Part shown: piece after piece, positions 10,273-19,514 of the stretch
Layout of the letters: every line of letters starts with the position of its first letter
Position numbering within the stretch: the stretch's first letter is position 1
Origin: an uncultured beta proteobacterium
GTDB taxonomy: Bacteria; Pseudomonadota; Gammaproteobacteria; Burkholderiales; Rhodocyclaceae
Assembly: GCA_903886975.1 (NCBI GenBank)
Contig: CAISOB010000032.1
Location: 1 to 64,000, forward strand
Direction of reading: 5' to 3'
DNA: 64,000 nt
Translations under genes and position numbers: made by a program
The notes under the pieces: model-generated
The model's input: the letters and a program-made list of their open reading frames with translations, nothing else
Told to the model about the DNA's origin: nothing
The model's database searches: none

Positions 10273-10450
10273 TCCGGCCGAGGCGAGCGCATTCCCAACA
10301 CGCTCTTCTGCGCTTCGGCAGCGGCACCAGGCTAGGCAATGTCCCCTGACCCTGACGCAGTGACCGGCGGGATCGGCGCGTTCTCTGGCGCCGCTCTCGT
10401 TTGCCGCGGCCATCCTTCTACTAACCATCCAACTCTCAAAGGAGCACCCT

Positions 10451-11218
10451 ATGTCTGGTTCTGTAACGCTGAACATTAACGACGGGATTGCCGAGATAAC
10501 ACTCGACAGACCTGAGAAGCACAATGCAATAACGCCCGAGATGGCATCAGCGCTTGCGGAGCACTGTGCACGCGTTGATCGCGATGACGCCGTACGAGTC
10601 GTATTCGTCAAAGGTGCCGGCAACCGTGCCTTCTGCACGGGCAGTGACATCAAGTCGCTGGCGCAATTTCCTTCGGCTTGGCATTTTCGCAACAGGGTTG
10701 AGTACGCGATGGCGTTGCGTAACGTGCAGAAGCCCGTCATCGCTGCGCTCAAGGGATGGGTGCTCGGCGGCGGCGGCGAACTGGCACTGGCGGCCGATAT
10801 CCGCGTGGCCGGGACGAGCACGCGCTGCGGATTTCCGGAGGTCACGCGCGGCTGGGTTGGCGGCGGCGGCGCGTCGCAGTTGCTGCCACGACTCATCGGT
10901 TATGGACAGGCAATGCGCATGCTGCTCACCGGGGAGATCGTCGATGCGGCCGAAGCCCAGCGCCTCGGGCTCTTTGAGATCGTCGTCGACGACGCCGAGG
11001 TGGAAAGCGTCGCGCGCGCACTGTGTCGCCAAATCGCCAGCTATAGCCCGATTGCGACTCAGGCTGTCAAGGCGTCCGTACGCGCGTCACTCAGCACAGC
11101 ACTGGAAATCGGCATCCGGTACGAAAATGAGATGAATGTCATGTGTTTCGCGGTCGGCAATCATCTTGAGGGCATTAAAGCATTTAGTGAAGATCACTCG
11201 CCCGATTCCAGGCGGTAG
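10451..11218 (+). CDS. Enoyl-CoA hydratase/isomerase family protein
   Basis: Crotonase motifs EITLDRPEKHNAITPEM, KPVIAALKGWVLGGGGELALAADIRVAG; SD 'aaaggag' upstream. Confidence 0.93.
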   Translation: MSGSVTLNINDGIAEITLDRPEKHNAITPEMASALAEHCARVDRDDAVRVVFVKGAGNRAFCTGSDIKSLAQFPSAWHFRNRVEYAMALRNVQKPVIAALKGWVLGGGGELALAADIRVAGTSTRCGFPEVTRGWVGGGGASQLLPRLIGYGQAMRMLLTGEIVDAAEAQRLGLFEIVVDDAEVESVARALCRQIASYSPIATQAVKASVRASLSTALEIGIRYENEMNVMCFAVGNHLEGIKAFSEDHSPDSRR

Positions 11219-11267
11219 CCAAAACTTTGAAGTACTGAACCAGCACGGCACAGTCGTTCAGCAAAGA

Positions 11268-11408
11268 ATGGAAGCGGTTGAAAAGGTCTCTGGCCAGCCG
11301 TACCGGTAGATTCTGATGGACATGCAGATGCCGATCATGTGCGGGCTTGAAGCGACCCGCCTGATTCGTCGTATGCCGCATTCCGAGCCCTCGCAAATGT
11401 CTCGTTGA
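11268..11408 (+). pseudogene. Decayed response-regulator receiver domain fragment
   Basis: Reading frame gives MEAVEKVSGQPYR*ILMDMQMPIMCGLEATRLIRRMPHSEPSQMSR*, recognisably the receiver signature (LILMDMQMPxMxGLEATRxIR) with an in-frame stop and no flanking domain. Confidence 0.75.
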
Positions 11409-11845
11409 TGGACTTGCGATTTGAGCTGGTTGGCGTGAATAATTAAGGAGCGCGGTCAGGAGCGATTGCAAATCCTCCTGCCGATATCAAAGGAAGATTT
11501 GAAACGCAAAGCGGTCATTGAGTTTCCATTTGTCATGAGGCGGCTATGGGTCGGACTGAGACAAGCGAGTTGGCTGCGCCGCACCAAGTATGTATTGGCC
11601 CGCCGCGCCGCAGCAAGAAAATCGGAAAACGCGCGGCTGCCTGACTGGAGGACGTTCTTTATTTAGGGAGTCTTAATCTACAATTGGACTTCTTACTTCC
11701 GTTAATCCGAAAACCCGGAAATAGGCGCAGCGCCGCCTGAAACGGGTAAGGATACGGGTAAGTATTCTTGGCATGCCGCCGCGTTTATTGCTAAATAAGG
11801 TCTGCAGACTACAGTTCAATTCTGCCCATCCCACCAATATGCAAG

Positions 11846-11877
11846 AAGCCGTTGATCCGCAAGGTTCAGCGGCTTTT
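11846..11877 (+). terminator. Rho-independent terminator
   Basis: AAGCCGTTGA-tccgcaaggt-TCAGCGGCTT (10 bp, one G:T) followed by a T run. Confidence 0.7.
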
Positions 11878-12211
11878 TGATTGCCGAAAGCCTTCCGGGC
11901 GTGCAAAGCGTTGCGGGATAACAGGCCGCCACGTCTAGCATCCGGGATTTCCGCTCAATCAATCAAGTTTATAGGGAAATCATTTTCGGAAGCACCCGAA
12001 AATCACTGCGAAGCGGCGGCCAATAGAATTCTTCAGGGCAAACGATCGACTTAATTTCACGTACGCGAGGTAATTCGGATTAAACTATCGGAGCACTGCC
12101 GAGTATATGATATGGTCATATAGCGGCGGGAGCCGGAATAGCCGGCGTTTCTAGAAGCATATACAGCTGCAAATTCGACATTCTTATCTACCGGACGTGA
12201 GCAGGGTCCTT

Positions 12212-12320
12212 CCGCAAGGTTCTGAAACAAGGCAAACCCAGCGAAAGTTGGGGACGCAAAATCACCGGCCTACCGGGCGCTCCGAACAGTGCCCCATGGC
12301 AGCGAGATCGCCAGGAAACC
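12212..12320 (+). promoter_or_regulatory. Cyclic-di-GMP-I riboswitch (GEMM-I motif)
   Basis: GGCAAACCCAGCGAAAGTTGGGGACGCAAAATCACCGGCCTACCGGGCGC...CATGGCAGCGAGATCGCCAGG. Conserved GGCAAACC, CCCAGC-GAAA-GTTGGG hairpin with GAAA tetraloop, GGGACGCAAA, CCGGCCTA (tetraloop-receptor region), GGGCGC/GTGCCC stem and GGCAGCGAGATCGCC terminal element, in the same order as the V. cholerae Vc2 aptamer. Ends 3 nt before the ATG at 12324. Confidence 0.88.
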
Positions 12321-12323
12321 GAT

Positions 12324-12989
12324 ATGAACTATACGACCACGACCATCACCCGCCGCTTTTATCAGCTGAAGCTGAAAGCCAAGCCAGTGCCTGGCCGACA
12401 GAAGCCCCGGGATAGTCGTAACGACGCCGTCGTTCCCGGCGCGAAGCGTATTCCCCTCCCGCCATTGTTCCAGCGTTCTTTCGCTTTGCCTGTTCCGCCA
12501 GCCCTGCGATCGCGCTGGTGGCGCAACTGGAAGTGGGTCACTCTGTCGGTGATGCTTGCCGCGGCCCTGTGCGGCGCCATTTACTATCCTGTCAGGATCA
12601 GCATGAGTGCCGAACGCCATTCGCCTGATCGACAACAAGCCGCGGCCGAGGTCGCACCGGTCACGACGCCGGGCATCAACATGCGCCCGATGAGGCTCTC
12701 CTCCGGCTCGCGTTCCGAACCTGCGGATGCGTCGCAAATGCGTACCGATCCTTATTCAGGCAACCCGAGCTCGCGCCCGGGACGCGAAATGAGCGGCAGC
12801 GCATCCGCTAGGCAGGAGCGCCAAGCGACCGCCCATTTGCCAGCCAATGATGACGACCTTCACACAATGCTCGGGGGCCGCAGCAAGCTGGTGCTGCCGA
12901 CAGACGTTTCGGGCAACTGCAACGTCGGAGAACGCGGGGTCAAGGATCTTGGGGCTTGTTTGGTACGCAACGGTGCTCGCGCCGAGTAA
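12324..12989 (+). CDS. Hypothetical single-pass membrane protein, riboswitch-associated
   Basis: 221 aa; basic N-terminus, one hydrophobic helix (WKWVTLSVMLAAALCGAIYYPVRI), low-complexity Ser/Arg/Pro C-terminal part; AGGA SD at 12313-12316; directly behind the riboswitch. Confidence 0.7.
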   Translation: MNYTTTTITRRFYQLKLKAKPVPGRQKPRDSRNDAVVPGAKRIPLPPLFQRSFALPVPPALRSRWWRNWKWVTLSVMLAAALCGAIYYPVRISMSAERHSPDRQQAAAEVAPVTTPGINMRPMRLSSGSRSEPADASQMRTDPYSGNPSSRPGREMSGSASARQERQATAHLPANDDDLHTMLGGRSKLVLPTDVSGNCNVGERGVKDLGACLVRNGARAE

Positions 12990-13117
12990 CGAGAATGCCG
13001 GGTCCGTCAAGCGATGATTGCCGGCTGCCGATTTAAACCATTCATTGACTGGAAGGTCCACCTCGAGTACTTGCCAATGCGGTGCTATGCAAAAAGCATA
13101 ATAGCGGAAGGATGCGA

Positions 13118-14722
13118 ATGAGCGACCACCCGGTGCTGGATTTCGTCGAAAGGGAAGACCATCTCTTCGCGTCCATTCGCGTCTCGTCAGAACGTCCGCC
13201 GCTTGAACTCGACACCTTGCGTGAACTCGTGGCGCAAGCCGGTTATGCGCATTGGCGACTTGCCGATGCTGCGCTGGCCGCCCTGCTTGACGCCTACAAT
13301 TCGGCAAGCGGCGAAATCGAGCTGCCGATCGGTGAACGTTGCGATGCCGCGATCGCCGTGGAGATTGCTGGCGACGCCATGCAGGCGTGGGTGAGTGTGG
13401 CATTCTGCGGCAAGGCGATGGAACCGGAGGCGATCTACCAGGCGCTCGGCGAAGCCGGCGTTACTTTCGGAATTGATCAGGCCGTGATCGACACCCTGTG
13501 CGCGGATAGTCTTGCCGGCAGCAGCGAACGTTTTCTGATCGCCGCCGGTCTGCCGGCCGAGGCGGGCGAAGGCACCCGCTTCGAACTGCTGATCGACGAT
13601 GCCCGCGACCGGGCGCCGCAACTCAATGAGAAAGGCCTGATCGATTTCCGCGAATTGGGGGCGATTCCTACCGTCGCAGCGGAACAGGCCTTGATGCGCC
13701 GAATTCCGCCGACGACCGGTACGATCGGACGCAACGTCCGCGGCGAAGTTCTCGAACCCGTTGTCGGACGCAATGAGGCTTTTGCCGACCATTTGCTCGG
13801 CGCTTATGTTGCCACCGACGACGCGAATCTGCTGCGCGCGGTGGTCAGCGGGCAGCCGATCCGCTGTGGCAACGGCGTATCCGTCGAACCCGTGTTCTGC
13901 ATCCGCAATGTCAATCTTGCGACCGGCAATATTTCATTCGATGGCACCGTAGTCATCGAGGGCGAGGTGCTGCCGGGAATGAAGGTGCGTGCGACGGGAG
14001 ATATCGTCGTTGGCGACGTGGTTGACGGTGCTGAACTCGATGCCGGAGGCGACGTTCGCGTTGCCGCGGGGATCATTGCCAAGGCGCACGTCAAGGCTGG
14101 CGGTTCGGTTTCGGCGCGCTTTGTCGAAAATGCGCAGGTGTCGGCGGGGACAACCATCGCCATCGACGACACGGCTTTGCAGAGCGACCTCCAGGCGAAC
14201 AATCAAATCATCGTCGGTCTCAAGGCACGCAACCGGGGCCGGCTGGCCGGCGGTTCGGCCCGGGCGATGATGCTGATCAGCGCGCCCATCCTGGGCCTGG
14301 CGACGGGCGGCGTGACCCGCTTGACGCTCGGCGTCAATCCGGAACTGGAGGCTAGGTACCAGGATCTGTTGAAGAAGATCGAGAAGCAGCGCGAGGAAGA
14401 AGAAAATCTCGAAAAGCTGGTCAAGCACTTCACCAAGCAAGGTGACAAGGCCGAGCTGCTCGAACGCGCGAAGACCTCCTGGCAACACGCGCTGCAAGCG
14501 TGGGGCAGACTCCTGCCCGAACGCGAAGAACTCGAAAAGCAGTTGAATTTGGTCGCCCAGGCACGCATTGACGTGGGAATCGCGGTCGAGGGGGCCGTTG
14601 ACATGGCTTTCGGCAAGAAGACACTTCGCTTGCGCCGAAAAGGGGAGTCCGGCACATTTCGCACGGATGGCGATCAGATCGTCTTTACCGATCCGGGCGG
14701 CAATCTACAACCCCTCTCATAA
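13118..14722 (+). CDS. FapA/DUF342 family protein
   Basis: DUF342-like beta-helix pattern: NVNLATGNISFDGTVVIEGEVLPGMKVRATGDIVVGDVVDGAELDAGGDVRVAAGIIAKAHVKAGGSVSARFVENAQVSAG...; C-terminal coiled coil; start at MSDHPVLDF with SD GGAAGG. Confidence 0.88.
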   Translation: MSDHPVLDFVEREDHLFASIRVSSERPPLELDTLRELVAQAGYAHWRLADAALAALLDAYNSASGEIELPIGERCDAAIAVEIAGDAMQAWVSVAFCGKAMEPEAIYQALGEAGVTFGIDQAVIDTLCADSLAGSSERFLIAAGLPAEAGEGTRFELLIDDARDRAPQLNEKGLIDFRELGAIPTVAAEQALMRRIPPTTGTIGRNVRGEVLEPVVGRNEAFADHLLGAYVATDDANLLRAVVSGQPIRCGNGVSVEPVFCIRNVNLATGNISFDGTVVIEGEVLPGMKVRATGDIVVGDVVDGAELDAGGDVRVAAGIIAKAHVKAGGSVSARFVENAQVSAGTTIAIDDTALQSDLQANNQIIVGLKARNRGRLAGGSARAMMLISAPILGLATGGVTRLTLGVNPELEARYQDLLKKIEKQREEEENLEKLVKHFTKQGDKAELLERAKTSWQHALQAWGRLLPEREELEKQLNLVAQARIDVGIAVEGAVDMAFGKKTLRLRRKGESGTFRTDGDQIVFTDPGGNLQPLS

Positions 14723-14755
14723 GGGCGACGCCGGAACGGCTTGAGCGCTCCGGGC

Positions 14756-15544
14756 TCAGTGCGCTTGCTGAGAACTCAGAATCTGTCCGAGGAAGTTTCG
14801 CGTCGTTTCATGCTGCGGATTGCTGAAGAAGCGATCGGGCGGCGCTTCCTCGACGATTTTGCCTTCGGCCATGAAGATGACGCGATCGGCGACGCTGCGC
14901 GCAAACCCCATCTCGTGCGTGACGCAGAGCATGGTCATGCCGTCTTCGGCCAGGCTGATCATCGTGTCGAGTACCTCTTTGACCATTTCCGGATCGAGTG
15001 CCGAGGTCGGTTCGTCGAAGAGCATGATCTTGGGCGTCATGCACAGTGCGCGGGCGATAGCGACGCGCTGTTGCTGGCCACCGGAGAGCTGGCTCGGATA
15101 CTTGTTGGCTTGTTCGGGAATGCGCACGCGCTTGAGATACTTCATGGCGATCGTCTCGGCTTCCTCCTGACTGAGGTGCCGCGAGTGTATCGGCGCGAGC
15201 GTGCAGTTCTGCAAAATCGTCAGGTGCGGAAACAGGTTGAACTGCTGAAAGACCATGCCCACTTCCTGCCTGACCGATTCGACATTGTGGCCGCCGGCGG
15301 TCAGATCGATGCCATCGACCACGATGCGGCCCTTCTGCACCTTCTCGAGATGATTGATGCAGCGGATTAAGGTGGATTTGCCCGAGCCCGAAGGGCCGCA
15401 AACGACGATGCGTTCGCCGGCCCGGACGCTCAGGTTGATCTGGCTGAGCGCCTGGAACTTGCCGAACCACTTGTCGACGGCTTCGATCTGGATGATGGGG
15501 GCAACGGTATCGTCCGGCATTGGGGATGGTCTCGTGTCTGTCAT
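14756..15544 (-). CDS. Polar amino-acid ABC transporter ATP-binding protein (GlnQ/GltL-like)
   Basis: [46 protein letters not shown]. Confidence 0.95.
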   Translation of the reverse strand: MTDTRPSPMPDDTVAPIIQIEAVDKWFGKFQALSQINLSVRAGERIVVCGPSGSGKSTLIRCINHLEKVQKGRIVVDGIDLTAGGHNVESVRQEVGMVFQQFNLFPHLTILQNCTLAPIHSRHLSQEEAETIAMKYLKRVRIPEQANKYPSQLSGGQQQRVAIARALCMTPKIMLFDEPTSALDPEMVKEVLDTMISLAEDGMTMLCVTHEMGFARSVADRVIFMAEGKIVEEAPPDRFFSNPQHETTRNFLGQILSSQQAH

Positions 15545-15572
15545 GAAGATACCGTTATCTATAAAGCCGTAA

Positions 15573-16376
15573 TCACATCTTTGGCAGGTCGGTTTCCAGC
15601 CACTTGCGGTACAGCTTGTTGAGTTCGCCGTTGGCGGTATTGCGGGTCACGAAGTCATCGATGGTCTTGAGCAAGTCGGCCTGCCCCTGGCGCATCACGA
15701 TCCCCATCACCTGCTGGCGCAGCAGGAACTTGGTTTCAAAGGTGTTGGCCGGGGCGCGCTTGTCGATTTGCGCGGCAACCGTCGTCGAGCAGCCGATCGC
15801 GTCGACCTGGCCCGACATCAGCGCCTGCATACCCGAGGCGTCGTCGTCGAAACGGTGGATCTCGGTGCCTTCGGGGGCGACCGCGGTCAGCGCCACGTCC
15901 TGCGTGCTGGCGCGCGCGACGCCGACGCGTTTGCCCTTGAGGTCTGCCGCTTCCTTGATGTTGGCTTTCTTGTTGCCATACAGCACGATGCTGGCCGCGG
16001 CGTAGGGTTTGGAGAACTGGACCTGCTTGGCGCGCTCCGGCGTGATGGCCAGCGAGGCGACGAGCAAGTCGACTTTGTTGGTGAGCAGGAAGGGAATGCG
16101 GTTCGGGCCGGTCACCGGGACCAGATTTAGCTTGACGCCCAGATCCTTGGCCAGGAGGCGGGCGACGTCGGCATCGTAGCCATCGGGCTGATTGCTGCTA
16201 TTCATCGTGCCGTAAGGCGGGAAATCGACGAGCATGCCGATCGTCACTTCGCCCTTTTTCTTGATCTCGGCAATGGTTTGCGCGCTGGCCGCAGTGGGCC
16301 AAAGCGACAGCGTGGCGACCAGCCCCAGGGTGACCGTGGCGGCGATGAAAACGCGGCGTTGCAGATTCTTGATCAT
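15573..16376 (-). CDS. Amino-acid ABC transporter substrate-binding protein
   Basis: Signal peptide, [47 protein letters not shown]; operon context. Confidence 0.93.
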   Translation of the reverse strand: MIKNLQRRVFIAATVTLGLVATLSLWPTAASAQTIAEIKKKGEVTIGMLVDFPPYGTMNSSNQPDGYDADVARLLAKDLGVKLNLVPVTGPNRIPFLLTNKVDLLVASLAITPERAKQVQFSKPYAAASIVLYGNKKANIKEAADLKGKRVGVARASTQDVALTAVAPEGTEIHRFDDDASGMQALMSGQVDAIGCSTTVAAQIDKRAPANTFETKFLLRQQVMGIVMRQGQADLLKTIDDFVTRNTANGELNKLYRKWLETDLPKM

Positions 16377-16420
16377 ATCGCTATCTCCGTGTTGTTATAC
16401 AAAGTTACCGGGAAAACAGG

Positions 16421-17074
16421 TCAGCGCGCGAGCGCAACCGCCTGCTTCCGTTCGATGCGCGCCGCAAGTAGCGACAATGGCCAGCACAATACGAAGTAGA
16501 TGCCGGCGACGACACTGAAGACGATGAGCGGCTGGAAAGTCGCGTTGTTGATGATCTGGCCGGAACGCGTGACTTCGGCGAAACCAATGATGGCGGCCAG
16601 CGAGGTTCCCTTGATGACCTGCACCATGTAGCCGACGGTCGGCGCCAGGGCGATCTTGAAGGCCTGCGGCAAGATCACGTATTTCATGCGCGCCACATAC
16701 GGCAGGCTGAGCGCCTGGGCCGCTTCCCACTGCCCGCTGGGAACGGCCTGGATACAGCCGCGCCAGATTTCGCCGAGGAAAGCGCTGGTGTTAAGGATCA
16801 ACGCGACGCCAGCGGCGATCCAGGGGTTGATGTTCATGCCCAATACCGGCGCGCCGAAAAACACCAGAAAGAGCTGAAGCAGCAGCGGTGTGCCCTGAAA
16901 AATCTGGATAAACCCGCCCGAAAGCAGTTGCAAGGCGCGATTGTCCGAAGTCTTGGAGAGCGCAATGATCAGCCCGCCGATGGCGCCCCCGGCGAAAGCG
17001 ATCATCGACAGGGCCACGGTCCACCTGGCGGCGTCGAGGATGAAGAGAAATTCGGAGAGGCCGAAAGTGCGCAT
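16421..17074 (-). CDS. Amino-acid ABC transporter permease
   Basis: MRTFGLSEFLF... with IQIFQGTPLLLQLFLVFFG and EIWRGCIQAVPSGQWEAAQALSL (HisM/Q-type). The track ORF (to 17848) extends out of the true frame. Confidence 0.9.
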   Translation of the reverse strand: MRTFGLSEFLFILDAARWTVALSMIAFAGGAIGGLIIALSKTSDNRALQLLSGGFIQIFQGTPLLLQLFLVFFGAPVLGMNINPWIAAGVALILNTSAFLGEIWRGCIQAVPSGQWEAAQALSLPYVARMKYVILPQAFKIALAPTVGYMVQVIKGTSLAAIIGFAEVTRSGQIINNATFQPLIVFSVVAGIYFVLCWPLSLLAARIERKQAVALAR

Positions 17075-17745
17075 CAGCGGCCTGCCGGATAATCGAGAGT
17101 GCGCTGGTAAATGACGCGAAACAGCGCTGAAAACGCGAGGGCCAGCGCCAGGTAGATGACCGTGACAACGATGTAAATCTCGAAACTGCGAAAGGTTTGC
17201 GATTGCAGATTGGCGGCGACCGACGTCAAATCGTCCGCGGAAATGGCCGAGACCACGGCGGAACTCAGCATCAATAGAATGAACTGGCTGGTCAGCGCCG
17301 GATAGACGGTGCGCAGCGCCGGTTTCAGGATGACATGACGGAAAATCTTGTGCGCTTTCAAGTTGAGCGCCAGGCCGGCCTCGATCTGACCTCTTGGAAT
17401 GGATTCGATTCCAGCACGTATGATCTCGGTAGCGTAAGCGCCGAGGTTGATCACCATGGCAACGAGCGCCGCGGTGTGCGCTGACCAGCGCAGGCCAAGC
17501 GCCGGCAGAGCAAAGAAAAAGAAGTAAAGCTGCACCAGAAACGGCGTGTTGCGGATCAACTCGATGTAGGCATTGATGATCCAGCGCAGCGGCCGGGGTC
17601 CGCCAGTCTTGCCCCAAGCGCACACCACCGCCACAATCAGGCCAAAGAACATGGCCATCATCGATAGCTCGATGGTATTCCACGTGCCCTTGAGAAGCAG
17701 CGGCCAAGCGGCAAAGACGGCATCGAACTGAAAAGTGTAATTCAT
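17074..17745 (-). CDS. Amino-acid ABC transporter permease
   Basis: YIELIRNTPFLVQLYFFFFALPALGL and EIIRAGIESIPRGQIEAGLALNL; start at MNYTFQFDAV; 1-nt overlap with next permease. Confidence 0.92.
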   Translation of the reverse strand: MNYTFQFDAVFAAWPLLLKGTWNTIELSMMAMFFGLIVAVVCAWGKTGGPRPLRWIINAYIELIRNTPFLVQLYFFFFALPALGLRWSAHTAALVAMVINLGAYATEIIRAGIESIPRGQIEAGLALNLKAHKIFRHVILKPALRTVYPALTSQFILLMLSSAVVSAISADDLTSVAANLQSQTFRSFEIYIVVTVIYLALALAFSALFRVIYQRTLDYPAGR

Positions 17746-18071
17746 GGATTGGTAGCGAATACTCGGACCGGCCAAAAAATATAGACAAACGCGGAATGAG
17801 CATTGAGATCACTTGGTGCCGGTTGGTTCCCCGCGGGGCGAGGAACAAGATCCGGCTCGGCGCGTCGAAGGCCGTATCCGATTCGCTTTCAAGCTCCCGC
17901 CGATTCTGATCGAAACACCACGCATGGACCTAAATTGCCGAGCCGAGCGCAACGCCATTTGTTGGCTGTCGATACGCGGCCTTGCATGCCTAGTCCGGAG
18001 AGGCGGTCCAGCCTGCGTCCTGCTGTTTTTTCTTACGAAGACTTGCATTTCCGCTTTTGATTTCATATATT

Positions 18072-18087
18072 ACTGCATCGATACAGT
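18072..18087. promoter_or_regulatory. Putative LacI-family operator (ACTGCATCGATACAGT)
   Basis: 8-bp half-sites matching at 7/8 with central CG, upstream of the ABC operon that ends with a lacI-type gene. Confidence 0.45.
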
Positions 18088-18314
18088 TGTCGGCTTGCAC
18101 GAACGCAGCGTGGCCACATAGCAGAGGAAGGGTGATTCGGTAGCTAATCCGGACAATTCGTGCCCAGAGATTCAAGCGCAGTGCGAATGGCCATGCATGG
18201 ACACATTGAACGGATCGCAGGGATGTTTTATGAAGAGTTGCGCTCAGACGGTACGACTGGATTTTTTGACAACAGGCGGGCAGAGTGTATCTGCCTAACG
18301 AAAGGATATTCTTC

Positions 18315-19493
18315 ATGACTTGCAAATCGACCGACCGTTTCTTTTCCATCAAGCGGATATTCAGCACTTCGCTCATCGCGCTCTCGGCATGTGTAGCGAT
18401 CAATTCAGCGCATGCCCAGTCGATAACGATCAATGTCGTCGATGTCGGGGGCGCACTAGCGCTGCTGCAGGACGCCATCGAGTCTTATCAGAAGGTCAAT
18501 TCGAACGTGAAATTCACCTTCACCAAGGCGCCGGCGCCGGAGCTGCCCAGCAAGATCAAAGCCATGCAGGCGGCAAATCGCACGGACATCGATCTGGTAC
18601 TCGGGGGCAACGACATTCTGGCGGCCGGCATAGAGCAAAAGCTTTGGACCCAGATCCTTCCCGACTACGCCGCAAAGTTCCCCAACGTCGTGCAGAATTA
18701 CCACCCGCAAGCGCAGAAGATGCAGGAGCTCGCGCAGAATCAAGCGCTGGCAGTCGTCTTCATGACCGGCGGACCATTTCTCGAGTACAACCCCGATAAA
18801 GTCAAACAGCCGCCCACCACGCCGCAGGAACTTCTCTCCTGGTGCAAGGCAAACCCCAACAAACTGATTTATGCGCGTCCGGCAAATTCAGGCCCCGGCA
18901 GGACGTTTATCATGGGATTGCCCTACCTTCTTGGCGACAAGAATCCCAAAGACCCCGAGCATGGCTGGGAAAAGACTTGGGTATTCCTGAAGGCTCTGAA
19001 CACCTGTATCGAATATTACCCGACCGGTACCGGCGCGGTGATGAAGGAACTGGGTCAGGGATCGCGCGACATGACGATCAGTGTCACGGGTTGGGACATC
19101 AATCCGCGCGCGCTTGGCATCGTGCCCAAGGAATTCAAGGTCGTCAATTTCAAGGATTTCACCTGGATCAACGATACCCAATACCTGATGGTTCCCAAGG
19201 GCGTGCAAGCCAACAAGCTTCCCGTAGTGCTCGATTTGATGGCCTACTTGCTGAAGCCGGCGCAACAGGCTTTGACCTGGGACAAGGGCTATTTCTACCC
19301 CGGTCCGGCCGTGAAGAATGTGCCGGTCGAAATGGCTCCCGCAGAAAGCCAGAGCGTGATCAAGGAATTTGGACGCACCGAGTATGCGGAGTGGACCGCC
19401 AAGTACAAGCACGCTCAACCGCTTGACGCCGAAGCCATGGTCAAGGCGTTCAGAATTTGGGACCAGGAAGTCGGCGCCCAAAAGTTCAAATAA
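18315..19493 (+). CDS. Extracellular solute-binding protein (PotD/family 1-like)
   Basis: Signal peptide ...SLIALSACVAINSAHAQ; periplasmic binding protein; followed by PotA/B/C-like genes; start MTCKSTDRF. Confidence 0.85.
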   Translation: MTCKSTDRFFSIKRIFSTSLIALSACVAINSAHAQSITINVVDVGGALALLQDAIESYQKVNSNVKFTFTKAPAPELPSKIKAMQAANRTDIDLVLGGNDILAAGIEQKLWTQILPDYAAKFPNVVQNYHPQAQKMQELAQNQALAVVFMTGGPFLEYNPDKVKQPPTTPQELLSWCKANPNKLIYARPANSGPGRTFIMGLPYLLGDKNPKDPEHGWEKTWVFLKALNTCIEYYPTGTGAVMKELGQGSRDMTISVTGWDINPRALGIVPKEFKVVNFKDFTWINDTQYLMVPKGVQANKLPVVLDLMAYLLKPAQQALTWDKGYFYPGPAVKNVPVEMAPAESQSVIKEFGRTEYAEWTAKYKHAQPLDAEAMVKAFRIWDQEVGAQKFK

Positions 19494-19514
19494 CCGTCCG
19501 ATAACAGCAGATCA

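Noticed and set aside
8917-10896. 659-aa minus-strand ORF
   Set aside because: Antisense to the CoA-transferase and enoyl-CoA hydratase.
11466-11666. 66-aa ORF in the 11.2-12.1 kb gap
   Set aside because: Short, no motif, inside a decayed region; chance ORF cannot be excluded.
12104-12122. TATATG-N7-CATATA inverted repeat upstream of the riboswitch
   Set aside because: AT-rich 6-bp repeat; no second copy or clear promoter geometry found, so too weak to call as an operator.
12270-12737. 155-aa minus-strand ORF overlapping the riboswitch
   Set aside because: The strand carrying the conserved aptamer and SD is plus; the minus ORF is a shadow.
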